From Isoetes taiwanensis (Eukaryota > Streptophyta > Lycopodiopsida > Isoetales > Isoetaceae), in the NCBI GenBank assembly GCA_021234155.1, contig JAJEKV010000026.1:15926283-15990282 (forward strand): a stretch of 64,000 bases of DNA, in the 5' to 3' direction. The notes below the pieces were generated by a model, which was not told the origin of the DNA, did not search any database, and saw only the letters and a list, made by a program, of their open reading frames with translations. A program made the position numbers and the translations under genes. Below, in pieces: positions 35,237-46,455 of the stretch (the stretch's first letter is position 1; every line of letters begins with the position of its first letter).

Positions 35237-35660
35237 GGAGATCATGTCCTCGGAGATCACGTCCATTGCATGGTTGCGATCCCCGCCGCTGGAATCCCGC
35301 CCCACGATGACCCCGTTATCCACCATCGAGGCTAGTGATCCCCATCTTTGGGATCCCCGTCAATCGCATGGTTGTGATCCCCTCCTCCAGGATCCCACCT
35401 CCGTTATTTGCCACCGTGATCCCCGTCAGTGGGATCGCATGATCCCGCCCTCCGGAAACCTGCCTCCGTGATGACCTGGCTGACATGCCACCTGCATCAG
35501 CCATGGTGTTCTTCCGTGATCCAGGCCTCTAGGATCTCGCATTTGTGATGACATGGCCAACAAGCCACCCCATCAGCCACGATGCTCCTCCATGATCCCC
35601 CCCTTGGGGATCCTGCCTCCGTGATGACCTGGTCAACATGCCACGCCATCAGCCATGGTG
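35237..35660 (+). repeat. GATCC dyad array, left arm (76-bp units)
   Basis: Eight imperfect dyads of the form GTGATCCC-N7/8-GGGATCCC occur here (for example near 35,337, 35,374, 35,410, 35,517 and 35,594). The last three sit in a 76/77-bp tandem unit that also contains GTGATGACCTGG (35,468, 35,545, 35,621), a CAACATGCCACGCCATCAGC-like block and TCCTCCATGATCC. The array is GC-rich against AT-rich flanks and has an inverted counterpart at 38,858-39,165. I do not recognise it as a known family. Confidence 0.85.
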
Positions 35661-36146
35661 GGTCATATATGCTCCCCAGCAATACAACAACCAAGACTGT
35701 AGTATATATGTCATAAATTATATGAAAAAATTAGTTCGAGAGGTTTGCAACAAAGAAGATCAGGTAAATCATAATTCTGCAGTTTATAGATTACTTAAGA
35801 ATTATCCATGATTAGTGTCTCTACTCTTTTTCAGGTAGTCATTACCTGGGACTGGTTTCAGAAGGAAGAGATAGGAAAAACCATGACCATGTTGCAGAAA
35901 TTGAGTGAGTGCCTAGCCTAAGGGAAATCGACTTTCTACTTGCCCGAAGGCGATCATCAATTCTCTCATCCAGGTACCCATTTGATGCTGAGTGGCCCCT
36001 GAAAAAAAACATGGAACTTTGTGACCTACAATCTGGATTTTGTGAATACATGTATATGAGGCTGTAAATATTTTGTGAAGGTATTGTATGCACATATGAA
36101 TATATGGGGTGAACTTTTTGTGAAATATTGGTCACACTTTTAATGT
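35661..36146. other. Noncoding DNA between dyad clusters
   Basis: AT-rich sequence with no protein-like frame. It separates the left array from the first internal dyad cluster. Confidence 0.45.
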
Positions 36147-36410
36147 GGATCCCCTCCTCCGAGATCCCACGTCCGTAAAAAGGCATATTTCGTGTAGATT
36201 CTTTGAGATCCCCTTCTCCGGCATCGCCATAAGGTCAGTAGAGGATCCCGCATAAAAAAAAGGAAGGGCATATTTTGTATAGATTCCTTGTGATACCCTC
36301 CTCCGGGATCACACATAAGATCAGTAGAGGATCCCATCCTTCAAGATCTCACGTCCCCAAAAAAGCATATTCCGTGTAGATTCCTTGTGATCCCTTCCTT
36401 TGGGATCACA
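36147..36410 (+). repeat. Internal GATCC dyad cluster 1
   Basis: Five dyads lie at about 36,147, 36,206, 36,290, 36,322 and 36,387, the clearest being GTGATCCCTTCCTTTGGGAT followed by CACA. Between them a second repeat recurs three times: GCATATTTCGTGTAGATTC and close variants, each following a run of A. Each composite unit is about 90-110 bp. Confidence 0.8.
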
Positions 36411-36799
36411 AGGTTATTATTGGGGAACTCCACGCAATCTAAATACAATGGTACAATTTTCTAATTGAGTTGGCCTAGCTTTATTTTTCAATGGTGCCAA
36501 CTTAGCTTTGAAAAAAACTTGTCAATGTTCAATCCCTGCCTCAAGAAGTTTTTTTGAAATCCTCAATGGTTCCCCAAGCTTGCCTTACAACAGCTCCATT
36601 TTAATTATCAATGGTTCCAACATTGGAAATAGTACAATGGCTCATTGGCCCAGAACTCATGCTCGATTTTAAATGGCTATAGAATCAATCTGAATCAATT
36701 TGACTCACTGTTGACATGGAAACTGTGGCTGGACGCTCTCAATGGTTACATCTAGTACGAAAATGGGTTGTTGCCACATCATGCGATTGAGGACTCTGC

Positions 36800-37275
36800 A
36801 AAGGCTTGGACATCACCCCTCTAGCACATCCCTGATCAGGACCTTTTTTTGCAACCTGCGTGAAGCATACATTTTCTCAAAACAAGGTTTGAGGTTGTTG
36901 CCTTCCCACACGAACTCCATAGCCAACAACCTCTTCAAAGCCTTGGCTTGGATAATGCATTCCTTCAACTCAGTTAGCATTGCTCCATCTGTTGGCCTAT
37001 TAACATCATCCTGGAGATGCCGGGAGGTCTCTCTAAAATTGATGGTCTTCACCATCTATATATAAAACATGCAGCGGGAATCATACAGCAAAAGAAAAAC
37101 CAGGAATCCAAAGGAAAACATCAGATGCTTACTTGTGAATTCGTGGATTCTCTCATCCTCAGCGAGATCAAACCCCACATTCTCCTAACGTTCATTCAAG
37201 TGGACTAGAACATCCTCAAGAGTGTGCATGTTGCTGGCACTGCACTCACCGAGCTACTGCCGGGTCCTCGCCATC
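36800..37275 (-). pseudogene. Possible gene-like fragment with a splice-like junction
   Basis: On the minus strand an ATG at 37,275 reads MARTRQ, then a stop, then CSASNMHTLEDVLVHLNE and, past another stop, ENVGFDLAEDERIHEFTS, ending at a GTAAGC donor-like site near 37,131. An ATATAG acceptor-like site near 37,056 precedes an 80-codon frame (36,813-37,055; VKTINFRETSRHLQDDVNRP...) with coding-like composition. I do not recognise the family. It sits in the middle of the dyad field and could be a captured host-gene fragment or chance. Confidence 0.3.
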
Positions 37276-37385
37276 TTCACTTAGCTTGAGGAGGGACATA
37301 TATATAATGCAAGCCATAATGACCGTTAGGGGTTCCATTGTCTAAATTGTAAAATGGTACCTTCAATGGTTTCCAAATAGTACGT

Positions 37386-37523
37386 GTGATTCCCTCCTCC
37401 GGGATCACATCCTATATTATGTGTGACCCCTCCTCTGAGATCACAGTAGGGGATATTTACGTGTGATCCCCTCCTCCGGGATCACACCGCATATTACGTG
37501 TGATTCCTTCCTCTGGAATCCCA
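37386..37523 (+). repeat. Internal GATCC dyad cluster 2
   Basis: Four dyads occur in 140 bp: near 37,386, 37,421, 37,463 and 37,500. The third, GTGATCCCCTCCTCCGGGAT followed by CACA, is the best consensus example, with an 8-base perfect dyad around a pyrimidine-rich loop. ATATTACGTGTGAT-like spacers separate them. Confidence 0.85.
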
Positions 37524-38857
37524 CGCCCACCTTTGTAAGAGGGTTCAAAATTTTATAAAAAGTGAGGTAAACGAAAATCCTTTTAGTTTTGAGATAAATA
37601 GGACATCTCAGATTTCAGCAGGACATGTCCAAATCCAATACAAAAATAATAGGACAAAGTTCAATTTCATTAAAACAAAACATTCCACAAAGATAATGAA
37701 ATCTTATAAAAAAAATGTGATACTTTGATTAAGCAGAAATGAATGTGTCATTGTTTGTCCAGGTCCTTTTATTCTTTTCCATTGAAAAATAAAACTCAAA
37801 AAGAATAAAAAAATTGAATACTTTTTGTACCTCTGAGCTGTGGTTGGAATTTGAATGGATTGCCTGGCGTATGTCATGGGCATGGCCATGGATGGAATGG
37901 GACAGGAAGTGGTCACCTTCTCTCTCTCTGTACATGGAAGAGGTCAGAATGAGGAAAAATGAGAGACAAAAATTGGATTTATATATTTGAATGTAAAAAG
38001 AAAAGGTAATTACCTTTTGGGTTAATATTTTAAAGGTGAATTTCGATATATAAGATAAGTTATATTATATAAAACATACATACTAAGAAAATCCTCCTCC
38101 CCTTGAAAAGAGTAGGAGAAAATTCTACTCTTCAAGAATTAGTAGGACAAAGTCCAATTCGTTAATTTTTTTTTGTAGGACAACATGTCCTGCTCATCTC
38201 GACAACAACTGGACATTGGCAAATTTTGCAGGACAAAATGTGAGGTTAACCTCACTTTTTTCGAACCCTAACAAGGTATATTCCTAGGGATGTCGTGTGA
38301 TCCCGTCCTCCAGCCTCACAATTTTGCTGCTCTCGAAGAATGAAATCCTCTTCGGTTGGTGAGGATGTAGCACATCCAAAGTAGCATATGTCTACCTCAT
38401 TGATGAGTGGGAAGTTGATGCTCTTCAAGAAACCAGTGGACATTGCTATAATCATATAAGCTTTCGCGTGGAAATTCGAGCTGTATTTCAGATAGTTCGA
38501 ATGGAAATTAGCTGCAAAAAGATAGTTCAGATTCCATAGTCAAATGTGAAGGGTGCATGCATTGTATACTTGCTCTACATTATCCTCCAAAGCATCCATG
38601 GTGCAGCCTGGCGCAACATCCTCATTACTGTTTCGATGTGCAGTAGGATAGTGGAAGCAATCTGTGAGACTCGAGGATTCCGGAGGATGGTCTCATGGAT
38701 TACACACGTTAAAATTCTAATGGCTGGACTGTGCATAGGCTGGGATATTCAAAGAGGAACACCCGATGTGTCCATACTCTATCTTGGACCGTCGATTCAG
38801 TAAGGTCCCTCTCCGGAATCATCAATGTACAATCCAGACTCAGGTACCCACAACAAT
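37524..38857. other. AT-rich noncoding DNA with one isolated dyad
   Basis: The segment has no recognisable gene. It contains repeated AGGACAAAATGTCC-like phrases (for example AGGACATGTCC near 37,621 and variants near 38,180-38,240) and one partial GTGATCCC dyad near 38,290. Confidence 0.45.
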
Positions 38858-39165
38858 GGGATCCCAGAGGTCGGGATACCACTGGCTAATAACGGAGATT
38901 GGATCCGGGCCTCCGAGATCACTATGGCTGATAATAGTCATGGGATCCCGGAGGCCGGGATAACCGAGGCTGATAACAGATCTGGGATTTCGGAGGACGA
39001 GATCACGCAGGAACACCGTGGCCGATGGCGTGGCATGTCGGCCAGTTCAGCCATAGAGATAGGATCCCAGAGGGCAGGATCATGGAGGCCCACCGTGGCT
39101 GATGGCGCAGCATGTTGGCTAGGTCATCACAGAAGCGGGATCCCGGAGGGCGGGATCACGGAGGA
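38858..39165 (-). repeat. GATCC dyad array, right arm (inverted)
   Basis: Six dyads in the opposite orientation to the left arm include GGGATCCCGGAGG near 38,942 and 39,137, with AGGATCCCAGAGG near 39,061. Periods of 52-76 bp are seen, and the 76-bp unit includes GGTCATCAC and GATGGCGYRGCATGT, the reverse complements of left-arm blocks. The array ends a dozen bases before the LTR that starts near 39,178. Confidence 0.85.
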
Positions 39166-40050
39166 ACATTGTGGCTGTGATATGGTGCTCAGGGAAGTGA
39201 CCTTGCATGGAACAATATTTATTGATATGATTAAGTAAGAAAGCCATCCAGTATGTCTAAGCCTTGATAAGAGAGAGCTAAAAATAAACCTTGACCTTTA
39301 TTTAAAAGCAAAAAGGCAAAAAAAAAAAGGTGTTGTTACCTAAAAATAGAAGGACAACTTTGAGACGTGATATCTCCGCGAGCACAACTCAAAGATCGGC
39401 AACCCTTAGCTTATTGGAAAGCTCTTGAATTCTAGTTTCCAGATTGGGCTTGGTTGTCCATAGATTTCTTACGATTTGAATGTTATGCCCAAAAAGGTGC
39501 ATAGGGGACTAAGCTGACTGCACAACTAGATCTGCTTCTATCTATGTTTGATGAAGAGCCTAGCCTCGCTCTGCAGTATTTTCTCTTGCTTCTTACTTGA
39601 TCATATCATTAGAAGGAGTTCCTGTAACACCAGTGGCTGGTGGCTAGAAAGAGCTTGTTCTTATACAGTCTTACGGAGTAGCTTGACTTGGTGACATCTC
39701 TTCTAGTTGGTCCTGTTGGGTGTTTTACTTTCTAATAAGTTGATGAAGCGTTAGAAATTTGAGTGGATTAGCAGCACACAAGACATCTTAAGGCAACGCA
39801 GAAGCGAGAACTTCTGAGGCCGAGAAGAGTAAAGGTGAAAAGAAAGCAGCACAAGAGGAGGAGGCGAGGAGCAAATTGCAAATCAGTTATCTTTTGTCTG
39901 ATATGAAATTGATGTTTAAGGATTGTGATTAGAATCTTTAGATATTTCTTATTGCATCCTTATAGGTGAGGCTAATGATTGTCATAAATGGTTGGCGCTA
40001 TTTATGAAATCACGATCCAAACCAGGTGAATGAAAAGAGTTGTTGCTCTT

Positions 40051-40250
40051 GTCCAAGTGATTGGAATGAGCTGATGTCATGTCCAAGAGGTTGGAATGAA
40101 TTGATGCCATCTCTAAGAGGTTGAAATGAGTTGATGCCATGTCCAAGAGGTTGGAATGAGGTGAAGCCATGTCCAAGAGGTTGGAATGAGTTGATGTCAT
40201 GTCCAAGTAAATGGAATGAGTTGGTATTCATGTCCAAGTGAATAGAGTGT
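40051..40250 (+). repeat. 30-bp minisatellite, about seven units
   Basis: Units begin at 40,051, 40,081, 40,111, 40,141, 40,171, 40,201 and 40,232 with the consensus GTCCAAGAGGTTGGAATGAG then TTGATGCCAT. The exact 30-bp period keeps reading frame, so long frames on the minus strand read a ten-residue repeat (NSFQPLGHGI and variants). This is more likely repeat-derived than a gene. Confidence 0.92.
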
Positions 40251-40544
40251 TTGCTATTCCTGATGTTCGCAGATCTTCTGGTTGGTGCTGGAGATTGCAA
40301 ACTGGAATAGAAACTGATCAGAAGTTGGTGCTTCTGGTGGAGGTTAGTAAACATTTTATTTTAAACTAACCTATACTTTGAGGCAAATTAAGTTGATGTT
40401 TAATTTGTGGTTTTTGCAGACCTTCTCAAGGAAATAAGTTTATTTCTGAGAAGAGAAGGACTAACATGCTTTTCAAAGGTTGATTAAATATCACTTTGAA
40501 AAGGGAGGTTTGATGGTTTCCTTTTAGATACAATGGCGATCGAA

Positions 40545-40718
40545 GAAGTTCAGTCTTGAGAAGGGAAGGAATTGATAGTCTTTTGGGATGTAAATCTTTA
40601 AAAAAGATGATCGAGGACTATTAGTCTTGAGAAGGGAAGGAATTGATAGTCTTTGAGAAGGGATATAAATCTTTAAGAAAGATGATCGATGACGATCAGT
40701 GTTGAGAAGGGAAGGAAT
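40545..40718 (+). repeat. Tandem repeat before the second LTR
   Basis: CTTGAGAAGGGAAGGAATTGATAG-like units with ATAAATCTTTAARAAAGATGATCGA recur at about 70-80 bp, roughly three times. The last unit merges into the polypurine tract of the second LTR, suggesting the tract itself was amplified. Confidence 0.7.
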
Positions 40719-41241
40719 TGATATGGTCCTCGGGGGAATTGCCTTGCATGGAACAATATTTATTGATGTGATTAAGTAAGAAAGCCATCCACTATGTCTC
40801 TAAATCTTGATATTATCAAAGAGAGAACTAAAAATAAACCTTGACCTTTATTTAAAAGCAAAAAGGCAAAAAAAAAGGCTGATGTTACCTATAAATAGAA
40901 GGACAACTTTGAAACGTTATATCTTCGTGACCACAACTCAAAAATCGGCGATCCTTACCTTATTGGAAAGCCCTTGATGTCTTCCAGATTGGGCTTCATT
41001 GTCCATAGATTCCTTATGGTTTGAAAGTTATGCCCAGAAAAGTGCATAGAGGTCTAAACTTATTGCACAACTAGATCTGCTTCTATCTATACTTGATGAA
41101 GAGCCTAGCCTCGCTCTGTAGTATTTTCTCTTGCTTCTTACTTGATCATATCATTAGAAGGAGTTCCTGTAACACCAGTGGCTGGTGGCTAGAAAGAGCT
41201 TGTTCTTATACAGTCTTGCAGAGTAGCTTGACTTGGTGACA

Positions 41242-42100
41242 TGAAACGCTCCTAGAGCGTTAACACTTGAGATCAACAAATATTTTGACACACTGAATAA
41301 CATTCATATTCAATAAGGATAATGATAACAAAATATTACGCTGAAGCAATGGGGGTGTCGCCACCCTCATCATCTGAAACTAAACTAAAGTGTTCAGGAT
41401 CTCTAATAGAATACTCTCTAAAGAAGTCACTAAGATATCGTGCACATCGCACGCACAGCCATAAGAAAAAACGCTGAAAGGCATCATGCAGATAACTCCA
41501 AAACTCTCCTAAATCGATCTTAACTACGCCGCTCGACAGCGACCTCGGTCTCCGCTCCATCTGGAAAGGTAAAGGAGACAACAATGGGGTTACTCCTGGA
41601 AAAGGACTAAGTGGGCAACCGTTACCTGGTCTAGACAACTTGGAAGAAATACAGCATTACAACACAGCTTCAACAGTTATTAATGTTATCCAGGGATGAT
41701 CAATCCCGCCTCTCCGCATTACCGCAGATTCGCGACACGGATGCACGTTCACACACCAATCACCTGGTATGCGCGATGCTCAACCGCTCCAACCCTCCGG
41801 CATCGACGAAGGGGCGGGTTCATTCAAACAATTAAACCATATCTTATTAACATTCCACAGGAAATCATATTAGACAGCAGAACATAATAAAAGAACAATG
41901 CTTCGACAATCATTATTTACAGGCAAGAATTTATGTAGAATACTCGGCAAATATATTTGGGCAATATAACATCATAAAGGTTAAAAGGGAAAGGCTAGAC
42001 AAAAGTTGGGTTTCAGTCGAATTCGGGGGCAACGATCTATAACCTTAACCAACTAATCCACCGATGAGCTTTAAAACAAATGGCGAATTTTTAACTAAGA
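41242..42100 (-). repeat. LTR of the TGTAAC family, minus orientation, partial
   Basis: TGAAACGCTCCTAGAGCGTT and AACACTTGAGATCAA are the reverse complement of the end of the 25,160-26,277 LTR, and further blocks match as well (GATGATCAATCCC near 41,695; CCAATCACCTGGTATG near 41,756; GGGGCGGGTTCATTC near 41,812). Similarity is diverged and fades after about 41,900. I cannot find the far end, so this is a partial or older LTR of a related element. Confidence 0.7.
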
Positions 42101-42660
42101 ACAATGCAAAGAAGGTTAAAAAGCGCATACTGCGCAGAACAGGGCGGATTCAGCAAGTGTGATCGGAGCTAACAGGAAAGAGCAGAACAGGCCGGAATAG
42201 ACAAGACTCAAGTCGTTTTAAAGGGATAATTATTTGCATGACAATCAGAAGCGAGAATCAGGACCCATCTGGTCCAGAAACAAGGATTTGCAACCGCCAT
42301 AGCAGCTTCCTGAGCTTCCTGGAAGAAAAGGGAAACAACTAGGACAAGCCGAGAATGGGTTGAGAAACAATTTCAAAAGCTTATAACAAGAGTTCGAGCT
42401 TGTAGAGACCACTGGCAGCAAAGACGTCAACCATGGCAGGCATGAAATACAGGGTATTATCTATGGATTTAGCAACAAAAGTACAGCAATCTAGCATCTG
42501 CGGCCTCAAACCTTCTCCGATTGCCTAGTTTCGGCTCCAGTTACCCAGCTGTTCCAATTTGTTTTCCTTCTGCCTGTTCCAATTTGTTTTCCTTCTGTAA
42601 CAAAGCTGATGGCGCAGGCAGAACTATGCGAAAATTTCCAAACAAAAAGGTGCTTTCCTT
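42101..42660. other. Noncoding DNA with a 22-bp tandem duplication
   Basis: The phrase CTGTTCCAATTTGTTTTCCT followed by TCTG is repeated twice near 42,549-42,598. No gene is recognised. Confidence 0.5.
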
Positions 42661-43100
42661 TAAAATACTACTAGTAAACGGGTGCCCGGCGTTGCCGGGC
42701 TAATGTCGTGACATGTATTTTTACTTGGCCTTTAATGTCCATGCGTGCAACTTTCGATAACAACACATGTTGATATTGGCAAGAATGGATATTATTTGCT
42801 TTTGTTAATTATTATTTAAATTGTCTAATGACTGTATCATCAATGTATTGACTCTGCGTTTATGGATTTCAGAAGAGAAAACAACGCTTTATACGGAATG
42901 TGGGGGTAGCTAAATCTACCTTTAAAGACGAAAATTTGGAAAGAGATCCAAAATTTATGCTCAAAAAAGTAATTAAATACATCAACAAAATATAGGTGCC
43001 CGGCATTGCCGCGCATAAGTATGGATGTGTGCCATTTTTGGAGCGTGCAAGGACTCAACTGTCCTGCGGTAATCTGTGCATGTGAACCCAGCATAAGTGA
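42661..43100. repeat. Repeat with GTGCCCGGCGTTGCCGGGC motif
   Basis: ACTAGTAAACGGGTGCCCGG, continuing as CGTTGCCGGGCTAATGT (42,670), is related to ACTAGTAAACGTGTGCCCGC then CGGGCTAATGT at 56,745. A second, diverged GGTGCCCGGCATTGCCGCGC lies at 42,991. Both loci continue with similar GAAAGARATCC and CCAAAATTTATG phrases, so they are copies of one dispersed repeat of unknown class. Confidence 0.6.
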
Positions 43101-45658
43101 ATTATAGCGATACTTTATCGTGTCTCATTTCGTTTTAGAGTCTATTATGATGGTTACAAATGCTTTAAACTTACATTCATGTAAGTATGTTTTTTGCACT
43201 ATTGCAAAAGTAACAAAATGTAACATTCTGCCTTAAAATTACCTAATGCATTTGCCATGTCACTGGATATCTTTGATAGATGTGGTTAAATGTTTTAAAT
43301 TTCATGCATGCAACTGTATTTTTGTACCATTGCAAACATCACAAAATGTAGCATTCTAAGTATATTAGCATTAGCCTATGCATCTCCCAAGTCATTGAAT
43401 ATCTCCAATAGAGAATCAAGTATACATCATAACAACCTATATAAAATTATAGAGCTTTATCCGTACACAATAAGTAGACTATGCAAATAACAGACGTCAG
43501 ATGGTTTGGCCTACAAAAAATGTTAGTGAAGTGGCAAAAACCATTCCAAAAAGAAATCGGGATTAATATGCATATAGCACTTCTTAAGGTGATATGCCTT
43601 TACTTTTAAGAGCAATTGATTTTTTGGCCTGCCAACTTTTATTTAAATGTACTCACATGCCCGGATTGTGGAGCTACATTATTTATGACATCAGCATATT
43701 ATTTCTGGTAAGGAGCATGGCTAAGAGTACAACTCTCTTATTTGTCACTACTGTTTTTCCTAGAAGGTGTGCTTTTGATTTTGTTCCTCTAATTTAACTC
43801 ATATTACCAGCATGTTTGCATCTAATTTGCATTTTTGTGCATGTTGCTATATTTATTTCCTGAATTAATAAGCATAATTTGGTAGTATTTCCTTGCTTTT
43901 TTCATTATGCAAAAGCCAATTACTTTGGCCATTTCTGATTGCATTGAGACATATGGCATCTGGTAATTGTGGGTCTATTTCCACCTTCTATGACACCCAT
44001 GACCCCTTGCAGCAGTGCCACTGCTTTCGAATTCCTGTACACATTAAGATCTTAAGCTCTGGCAAAAAATGTAGATCAGTGCATCATCTCTAAAGTCACA
44101 TTCATGCACCATCACATCTAATAGAAGATGTTGACCTCAAATTGTAAGCTGCACACCGGTCTCTAAAATATTATTACAACCCAGATATGCATTTTGTTAG
44201 AAAGCAAATGCACTATTTAACAGTGTTAACACCTCTACATAATTATTTGTCTTGCAAAGAAACATGGAAATTTTATTAAATGAAGGCATTGTGAGTAAAC
44301 AGTTCAGACCTGGATTTCAGATATGTGGCAAATAGCAAGAATAAAAAATCAAATGGAGCGTCTTCCTTCTTTATGCTCCTCTTGAACAAACTTGGAGCAC
44401 ACGAAAGGTCCTTCAATGATGCCAGAGATGTTTGAAAAACACTGCCCTACTGTTGGATACCACTGCCATTGCTAACCAAACAGAAATTGTTACAAAACCT
44501 TCCGGTAACCAAAACCCACTAAAGATTCCTAGGGAGCTATCGTGTGCTCCGGCAAGCTTTCAGAGAGGAAGATCTTAAATCAAGTGTTGCTTTGACTATT
44601 GGATCACATCATACCTCCATTCAAGTTTCTTCCATAATATAGAGCCGACACAATAGTTGCCTTTTTGTTTGCCTGGTTGGAATGCAAATTCCTAAAGCGC
44701 TGCACATAATGCACAAATGAATGGTGTTAAAATGCCAGAATAAAGAAAAATGGAACACTTAAAATACTGTAGCCAAAGCTCTTATTACCGATTTGGCTCC
44801 GAAAGGAAGGTTGTCTTTAAAGATGCAGAAGAGATGGCTTGCATGGTACCGTCACAATCCCATCTACACTCTATTCCTGTAAAACATAAATGGGCGAAAA
44901 TATCAGAGGAAGATTATGCTCATTCCATTCCCATTGCCCTTTGCTTATTTCTATGAAACCGTGAAATGGCAATTTGCTGGAACAATTTAGAGGTGCTTCG
45001 TTGAAACATGTCTGGGATATTTAACCGAAACTGTACCTACTGGATATGAAACAAAAGCCTTCTGGAAATGTGTTTCTCATGATCTTTTTCGAATCAAAGC
45101 TGGATTAACCCTGAAATAGAGATATTTAGAAGGCCAAACTTTAGAAAATGGCTCAAACCCTACTTGCAAATATTTTACATTAACAGAATCTAGAAAGTGG
45201 CTGCAAATCCTACCTACAAACGCAAATGTGAATCCAGGAGGTTTCTTCCTCCTCCCACTGGAAAGCATATCCAAGATCGATTCGCTAACGGGCCTAACTG
45301 CAAATGGGTATTAAAAGATGAGGTTTGCCCAGAGCCATTTGCCCAGGCCGATTATCTGCTGCATGCTCCAAAAAAGAAACCTCTGTAAGATGTAAGATCG
45401 AAAGAGGTCCTTCCCTTCCGCAGTCCCGTTTGCCTTGCCAAAATCCAAACAAATCCGAAAAACCATGCTCTGCTTGACGACCTCAACTTGTAAAATCCAA
45501 GCCAGTGCAACTAAAATCGTAGCCATGGAAAGACCCTACTAAACCCTTAAACTGCTGCAGCAATTCTTATGATTAAGAGCATCTGTAATGCTCCATTAAT
45601 TCTCACCGCCTCCATCCACAACGACGCACTGAAGCAAAGGAAAGGGAAACGACTGAAA
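43101..45658. other. AT-rich noncoding DNA
   Basis: About 2.5 kb with only short frames (60-85 codons) on both strands and no domain, transposon end or tandem array I can support. The right edge is the pre-insertion flank of the Tat-like element. Confidence 0.5.
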
Positions 45659-46249
45659 TGTTTGGGGTCTGGGTTCGGGAACTCCTGCAAGACAGCCCTC
45701 TGTGAGGACCCTTGGATCTAATAGGAGAATCCGGGGGACTATGTCACGCGGGATTTGCAAGAAAAGAACAAGAGAAGAAAACAGAACAAAAGAGAACAAT
45801 GAGAGGAAAATGATAAGCTTCCTTGATATCAATGATGAACATATATGAGCTCTCGCAATCGAGAGAAGACTGAAGAGAGACAAGACTCAAAACTCATCTA
45901 AAAATCATGTGCTAGCTCTACTCATATATATAGTACAATGGCCTTTGGCCCAATATAGACACCCTGACCGATCTCTTGCCGACTCACGGAAGGAGGCCTG
46001 ATTCTTGGTGGAATGTTGGCGGTGCCTCTTGAAGTGCCTAGAACCGCTACCGACACCGATGCAAAAGGCGATGTCATCACTTGTCGCGGGCGCCTTGGTA
46101 GCGTACCCAGTGCTTTGATCGCGGGTCTGCCGCTTGGTCTTTTGTCGGCCTTGGACGACCGACCCGTGCACGCCCTCAGGATCTTTGGACTTGACTTGAT
46201 CCGTCAGATATGCATAAATAGTCCCTGCATCAGAGGCACGTGACTAACA
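45659..46249 (-). repeat. 3' LTR of the Tat-like element
   Basis: 591 bp, preceded in element orientation by the purine-rich TTGGTGGGGAG (46,250-46,260). It is strongly similar to the 5' LTR but with scattered substitutions and indels, so the insertion is not very recent. ATATATATGAGTAGAG near 45,925 is a candidate TATA region on the minus strand. Confidence 0.93.
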
Positions 46250-46455
46250 CTCCCCACCAAAACGACACACCGAGTGAAGAAAAGGAGGAAGTGTTTCGAC
46301 GGGGAAGCCATCACCGAAAGTGATCCTCACGGGAGTGAGGACGGGCGCCATTATGGTAAGTACCAATGAGATCCCCGGGCGTATTTGAAGAGCAGAGGGA
46401 GTGTTGAGCCCAAGGGCGTGATCGGGCCAATGAGAAAATGAGAGCGCACATGTCT

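Larger units (their letters stand above)
39178..41241 (+). mobile_element. Small LTR element with internal minisatellite
   Basis: Two direct copies of about 520 bp (39,178-39,696 and 40,719-41,241) both start TGATATGGTSCTC and end ACTTGGTGACA. The second is preceded by a purine tract (GAGAAGGGAAGGAAT), the expected polypurine tract. The 1.02-kb interior has no retroviral protein. No clear primer-binding site follows the first copy. The flanks (GGCTG left, TGAAA right) do not match, so one end has been rearranged, and another LTR in the opposite orientation begins exactly at 41,242. Confidence 0.72.

Noticed and set aside
35244-35694. Pro/Ser-rich short frames on both strands of the dyad array
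   Set aside because: They follow from the repetitive GC-rich array and are short; no start context, domain or conservation is visible.
40051-40250. Possible CRISPR-like array
   Set aside because: Units are contiguous with no unique spacers, and the context is a plant nuclear genome; it is a minisatellite.
39982-40354. Minus-strand frames of 74-114 codons with ten-residue repeats
   Set aside because: They are produced by the 30-bp minisatellite, whose period is a multiple of three, and show no other coding feature.
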